Positions 6,054-7,472 of a stretch of DNA of 7,472 nucleotides are shown piece after piece. The DNA comes from Actinomycetes bacterium (GTDB lineage: Bacteria; Actinomycetota; Thermoleophilia; RBG-16-64-13). Position 1 is the stretch's first letter, and each line of letters opens with the position of its first letter. The position numbers and the translations under genes were made by a program. The notes beneath the pieces are model-generated. The model was not told where the DNA came from. It made no database searches and saw nothing but the letters and a program-made list of their open reading frames with translations. The stretch is from contig JAKAHF010000092.1 in NCBI GenBank assembly GCA_021815245.1, positions 1 to 7,472 on the forward strand. Reading direction: 5' to 3'.

Positions 6054-6560
6054 TTAGCGGCGGCCCCGGCGCCCTGCTCCCCAGCGGCCGGCCGACGCAC
6101 GATAGAGCGCGTAGTCGGCTGTGTTGCCGAGCAGATTTCCGATTCTGATGGTCTGCAGCGCGAGCTCGATGGCCGCGAGCTTCTCCTCCCCGTAGACCGC
6201 CAGCACTGCCCGGCGCGTCTCGGGATCGGGCACCGCGTCGGTTTCGGCCCAGTGCTGAGCATAGAGAAGAGCGGGAACCTCGTCGGCCGGAGCGCCCGCA
6301 TAGCTCGCCTCGGCCAAGGCCCGAACCTCCGCTTGAGAGACACCGGCCGCCAGGGCGACCTTGGCGTGCGCGTAGGCGCAGTAGCGGCAGCCATTCACCT
6401 GGGTGACCGCGAGCATCAGCCGCTCTTTGAAAGCAACGCCGACGGCCCCGCCGCTCCCCAGCGTCCGGGCTCTCCTGCGCTCGACCGAGATAGCGAGCAC
6501 GTCACGCCGCAGTTCGGAGAACCGACGGTAGTGGCGTTTGGGAAAGACGGGCCTGCTCAT
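6054..6560 (-). CDS. AhpD-like / carboxymuconolactone decarboxylase-family protein
   Basis: A 168-residue mostly helical protein with the CMD/AhpD signature: E46 in KERLMLAVTQVNG, then C58-R-Y-C61-A-Y-A-H65. In AhpD this Glu...Cys-x2-Cys-x3-His relay gives thiol-based alkylhydroperoxidase activity and disulfide exchange; other family members are decarboxylases that lack the cysteine pair. The intact CxxC favours a peroxidase or thiol-disulfide role, but the substrate is unknown. It ends in an arginine/glycine-rich tail (last ~12 residues, RWGAGRRGRR). The ATG at 6560 has no ribosome site but lies 6 bases from a TAAGCT box, suggesting a leaderless message. No terminator separates it from dgt 42 bases downstream, so it may be the first gene of the dgt-dnaG-rpoD transcript. 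Confidence 0.85.
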   Translation of the reverse strand: MSRPVFPKRHYRRFSELRRDVLAISVERRRARTLGSGGAVGVAFKERLMLAVTQVNGCRYCAYAHAKVALAAGVSQAEVRALAEASYAGAPADEVPALLYAQHWAETDAVPDPETRRAVLAVYGEEKLAAIELALQTIRIGNLLGNTADYALYRASAGRWGAGRRGRR

Positions 6561-6566
6561 GCCGAA

Positions 6567-6572
6567 AGCTTA
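6567..6572 (-). promoter_or_regulatory. Candidate -10 box for a leaderless AhpD-like transcript
   Basis: On the minus strand TAAGCT (6572-6567), a TANNNT-type -10, is followed by TTCGGC and then the ATG at 6560. Transcription would then start at or next to the start codon, and no Shine-Dalgarno sequence is present. No convincing -35 is seen. Confidence 0.4.
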
Positions 6573-6641
6573 CACCGGCGCGAGCCACCGAGTGACGCAA
6601 GCAAGAGATCCCTCTCGGCCGGAGAGCCCGAAGCAAGAAGG

Positions 6642-6668
6642 GGGGCGCCGCGCAAAGCGCGGCGCCCC
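6642..6668 (-). terminator. Strong GC hairpin, probable ppdK transcription terminator
   Basis: GGGGCGCCGCGC (6642-6653) pairs perfectly over 12 bp with GCGCGGCGCCCC (6657-6668) around an AAA loop. On the minus strand it is followed by CCTTCTTGCTTC, a weak pyrimidine/T-rich tract. Strong hairpins with poor U-runs are usual terminators in GC-rich Gram-positives. It lies 161 bases beyond the ppdK stop and 82 bases before the AhpD-like start. Confidence 0.65.
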
Positions 6669-6753
6669 ATCAAATACTCACAAGCTGGTCAAATCAACCA
6701 AGCAGCTCACCCGCCCGGTCTCCCGACCGCCAAGCCCGACAAGTCCGGCGCGA

Positions 6754-6820
6754 TGGCGTACGCGTCGGCCGGAGCGCTCGTTAGCAGAGCGATCGCAGGC
6801 GTAGGCCGTGGCGTACGCCA
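6754..6820. repeat. Imperfect 17-base inverted repeat with nested hairpin, downstream of ppdK
   Basis: TGGCGTACGCGTCGGCC (6754-6770) and GGCCGTGGCGTACGCCA (6804-6820) are inverted repeats that match at 15 of 17 positions, the two mismatches adjacent. The 33-base loop contains a smaller stem, CGCTC (6775-6779) with GAGCG (6787-6791). Each arm also carries the self-complementary GCGTACGC. It begins 9 bases after the ppdK stop in the direction of transcription. It may stabilise the ppdK mRNA 3' end, act as part of a tandem terminator, or be a mobile repeat. No U-tract follows it. Confidence 0.6.
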
Positions 6821-6829
6821 GCGCGCCCT

Positions 6830-7471
6830 CTAGTCGCCCGACTTCTTCGTCTTCTCCTCCAGGACCGCCTGCGCGGCAGCCAGGCGGGCCAGCGGCACGC
6901 GGTACGGCGAGCAGCTCACATAGTTGAGGCCCGCGCGATGGCAGAACTTCACGCTCGTCGGCTCGCCGCCGTGCTCGCCGCAGATGCCGGTCTTCAGGTC
7001 GGGCTTGACCGAGCGGCCCTTCTGCACTGCCATCTCGACGAGCTGGCCCACGCCGGTCTGGTCGAGCTTCTCGAACGGATTGCTCTTGAGCAGGTCGCTC
7101 TTGAGGTAGTGCGTCAGGAACTTGCCCTCGGCGTCGTCGCGCGAGAAGGCCAGAGTCATCTGGGTGAGGTCGTTGGTGCCGAAGCTGAAGAAGTCGGCCT
7201 GGCGGGCGATCTCGTTGGCGGTGAGAGCGGCGCGCGGCACCTCGATCATGGTACCGACGGTGTAGTCGATCTGAACGCCGCGCTCCTTGATGACTGCCTC
7301 AGCCGTCTCCACGGTGAGGGCGCGCATGCGCTTCAGTTCTTCCTCGAAGCCCACCAGCGGGATCATGATCTCCACGTGCGGCTGCTTGCCGGTTTCCTGC
7401 AGGATGTCGGCGGCCGCCTGGATGATGGCCCGCACCTGCATGGCGTAGATCTCCTGCCACTGGATGCCGAG
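6830..7471 (-). CDS. ppdK: Pyruvate, phosphate dikinase, C-terminal part (partial)
   Basis: The frame is open to the window edge; the Met codon at 7441 is internal, since upstream codons read LGIQWQEIYA before MQVRAI, as in PPDK. The visible 213 residues are the C-terminal part of the PEP/pyruvate-binding TIM-barrel domain. They include MIPLVGFEEELKRM, the YTVGTMIEVPRAALTANEIA metal/substrate segment, FFSFGTNDLTQMTLAFSRDD, and the GICGEHGGEP loop bearing the catalytic cysteine, then NYVSCSPYRVPLARLAAAQA to the TAG at 6830. The enzyme interconverts ATP, phosphate and pyruvate with AMP, PPi and PEP in the cytoplasm. The FGTNDLTQ and YTVGTMIEVPRA wording fits PPDK better than PEP synthase or enzyme I of the PTS. 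The phosphohistidine and ATP-grasp domains lie outside the window. Confidence 0.94.
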   Translation of the reverse strand, partial: LGIQWQEIYAMQVRAIIQAAADILQETGKQPHVEIMIPLVGFEEELKRMRALTVETAEAVIKERGVQIDYTVGTMIEVPRAALTANEIARQADFFSFGTNDLTQMTLAFSRDDAEGKFLTHYLKSDLLKSNPFEKLDQTGVGQLVEMAVQKGRSVKPDLKTGICGEHGGEPTSVKFCHRAGLNYVSCSPYRVPLARLAAAQAVLEEKTKKSGD

Positions 7472-7472
7472 A

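Noticed and set aside
1..7472. CRISPR array, tRNA/rRNA gene, riboswitch, toxin-antitoxin or defence system
   Set aside because: No regularly spaced repeats, tRNA-like cloverleaf or rRNA sequence, and no toxin, antitoxin, nuclease or defence-protein motifs were found on either strand. The genes are housekeeping plus one decayed IS.

Overview
This is a GC-rich, gene-dense bacterial chromosomal segment. The order ppdK, an AhpD-like gene, dgt, dnaG, rpoD (all on the minus strand) resembles a housekeeping cluster known from Gram-positive bacteria. High GC, TANNNT-type -10 candidates and a possible leaderless start point to an Actinomycetota-like lineage, perhaps a deep-branching one, but the window alone does not fix the taxon. 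No complete novel system, CRISPR array, tRNA or rRNA is visible.

Left part (1-1510, plus strand): the 3' end of hemL (tetrapyrrole synthesis); a 165-base gap with a promoter carrying a palindromic operator-like dyad; the first ~52 codons of an Rrf2-family regulator; then, fused to it without a proper IS left end, an IS256-family transposase remnant. The transposase lacks its N-terminal third and is split over three frames by two single-base insertions. This is a decayed insertion/deletion scar. A pair of hairpins, one terminator-like for each strand, follows.

Middle (1594-4927, minus strand): a small cold-shock protein gene with its own promoter and terminator and a likely TTG start. It lies downstream of rpoD (primary sigma factor) and dnaG (primase), which are separated by one base and so are probably co-transcribed and translationally coupled.

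Right part (4944-7472, minus strand): dgt, an HD-domain dNTP triphosphohydrolase 16 bases upstream of dnaG; an AhpD/carboxymuconolactone decarboxylase-like gene; a 269-base intergenic region with a 12-bp GC hairpin and a larger imperfect inverted repeat; and the 3' third of the C-terminal domain region of pyruvate, phosphate dikinase (ppdK), cut by the window edge.

Functionally, dgt, dnaG and rpoD link dNTP pool control, replication priming and housekeeping transcription. The most informative oddities are the rrf2/IS256 scar, the cspA start and leader architecture, and the structured DNA downstream of ppdK.
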